Assembly: GCA_031423995.1 (NCBI GenBank)
Contig: JANPGO010000015.1
Coordinates: 1 to 5,521 of the forward strand
Source: STC-74 sp031423995
GTDB taxonomy: Bacteria > Patescibacteriota > Gracilibacteria > BD1-5 > UBA2023
DNA: 5,521 nt
Direction: 5' to 3'
The notes beneath the pieces were generated by a model. The model had not been told where the DNA came from. It searched no databases and was given only the letters and a program-made list of their open reading frames with translations. This document shows positions 5,269 through 5,521 of this stretch, one piece after another. The position numbers were made by a program, and so were the translations under genes. Numbering within the stretch: the stretch's first letter is position 1; every line of letters starts with the position of its first letter.

Positions 5269-5306
5269 AAAGTTAGCAGTTAAATACTGTTCATAAATTA
5301 TTCATT

Positions 5307-5412
5307 TTTGTCATTTCGAGGAACGAGGAATCCCTTTTTCCTGCTATTATGAGTAAGAAACTCTTAAATTCTCATAAGATGATTATGAAAGAGATCCCTA
5401 CGGGATGACAAA
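5307..5412. repeat. Palindromic element upstream of uppS
   Basis: Outer inverted ends TTTGTCAT (5307-5314) and ATGACAAA (5405-5412) bound about 106 bp. Inside is a long imperfect hairpin: TTATGAG (5347-5353) with CTCATAA (5371-5377), and nested TAAGA-AAC-TCTTA (5354-5366). A right-hand small palindrome ATCCC-TAC-GGGAT lies at 5394-5406. The ends carry the GTCATTTCGAGGAACGAGGA and GATCCC...GGGATGAC wording of the dispersed family. It lies upstream of uppS and outside its coding sequence. Confidence 0.6.
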
Positions 5413-5433
5413 TCAGAGGATACTGATACTTCC

Positions 5434-5521
5434 TAGCAGTTAGCAGTTAGCAGTTAGCAGTTAGCAGTTAGCAGATAGCAGTTAGCAGTTAGCAGTTAGC
5501 AGTTAGCAGTTAGCAGTTAGC
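5434..5521. repeat. Heptamer tandem repeat TAGCAGT, at least 12 copies, runs off window
   Basis: Twelve complete 7-bp units occupy 5434-5517, with four bases of a thirteenth to the edge. All are TAGCAGT except unit six (5469-5475), which is TAGCAGA. The unit length is not a multiple of three, and the array has stops on both strands (TAG on plus, TAA on minus), so it is not coding. One and a half units of the same sequence (GTTAGCAGTTA) occur at 5273-5283, just before the uppS ATG. The array probably continues past the window. Confidence 0.97.

Noticed and set aside
4723..5283. A 186-codon plus-strand open frame
   Set aside because: It is the antisense of uppS, which has full family motifs on the minus strand. 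The long frame arises because most minus-strand codons here do not generate plus-strand stops.
5434..5521. Telomere-like end of a linear replicon
   Set aside because: The TTAGCAG unit only loosely resembles telomeric repeats; nothing else suggests a linear end, and a simple tandem array at a window edge is enough.
303..5521. CRISPR array
   Set aside because: The repeats are either short palindromes at irregular distances or a spacerless 7-bp tandem; there are no regular repeat-spacer units or cas genes.

Overview
This window reads sensibly only if UGA is a glycine codon (translation table 25). Under the standard code six of the eight genes break into pieces. With UGA read as Gly, all six become full-length or near-full-length members of well-known families, and many of the UGAs fall on glycines those families conserve. 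I count 19 in-frame UGAs: 1 in the GIY-YIG gene, 1 in sod, 1 in the antitoxin, 3 in folD, 7 in ispA and 6 in uppS. UGG is used for Trp in the same genes, so this is not the UGA=Trp code. This points to Candidatus Gracilibacteria (BD1-5) or Absconditabacteria (SR1) in the Patescibacteria/CPR. Standard gene callers would split these genes.

Layout, left to right. (1) A single-domain GIY-YIG nuclease family gene on the minus strand, cut by the left edge. (2) A spacer of palindromic repeats, then an iron-type superoxide dismutase on the minus strand (477-1085) whose stop codon lies inside a perfect hairpin. (3) A 363-bp gene-free interval (1086-1448) with more palindromes and a near-consensus sigma70-type promoter reading right. 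This promoter drives an isolated unit: a structured leader, a Shine-Dalgarno site, a 77-codon gene of unknown function, and a GC-rich hairpin with a T tract. (4) A two-gene toxin-antitoxin operon on the plus strand, Phd/YefM-like antitoxin followed by RelE-like toxin, overlapping by one base. (5) folD on the plus strand, in the folate one-carbon pathway. (6) A palindrome-rich spacer between convergent folD and ispA. (7) Two isoprenoid-chain genes on the minus strand, uppS upstream of ispA. Together they could make short allylic diphosphates and extend them to the undecaprenyl carrier used for cell-wall assembly. (8) A palindromic element, then a 7-bp tandem repeat (at least 12 copies) running off the right edge.

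Two themes recur. Members of a short palindromic repeat family (GTCATTCC...GGAATC or GTCATCCTGA...AAGGATC type) occupy nearly every long intergenic gap. Seven of the eight genes have no Shine-Dalgarno sequence, and four are preceded directly by CT-ATG. The exception is the 77-codon gene. I saw no tRNA, rRNA, CRISPR array or transposase gene.
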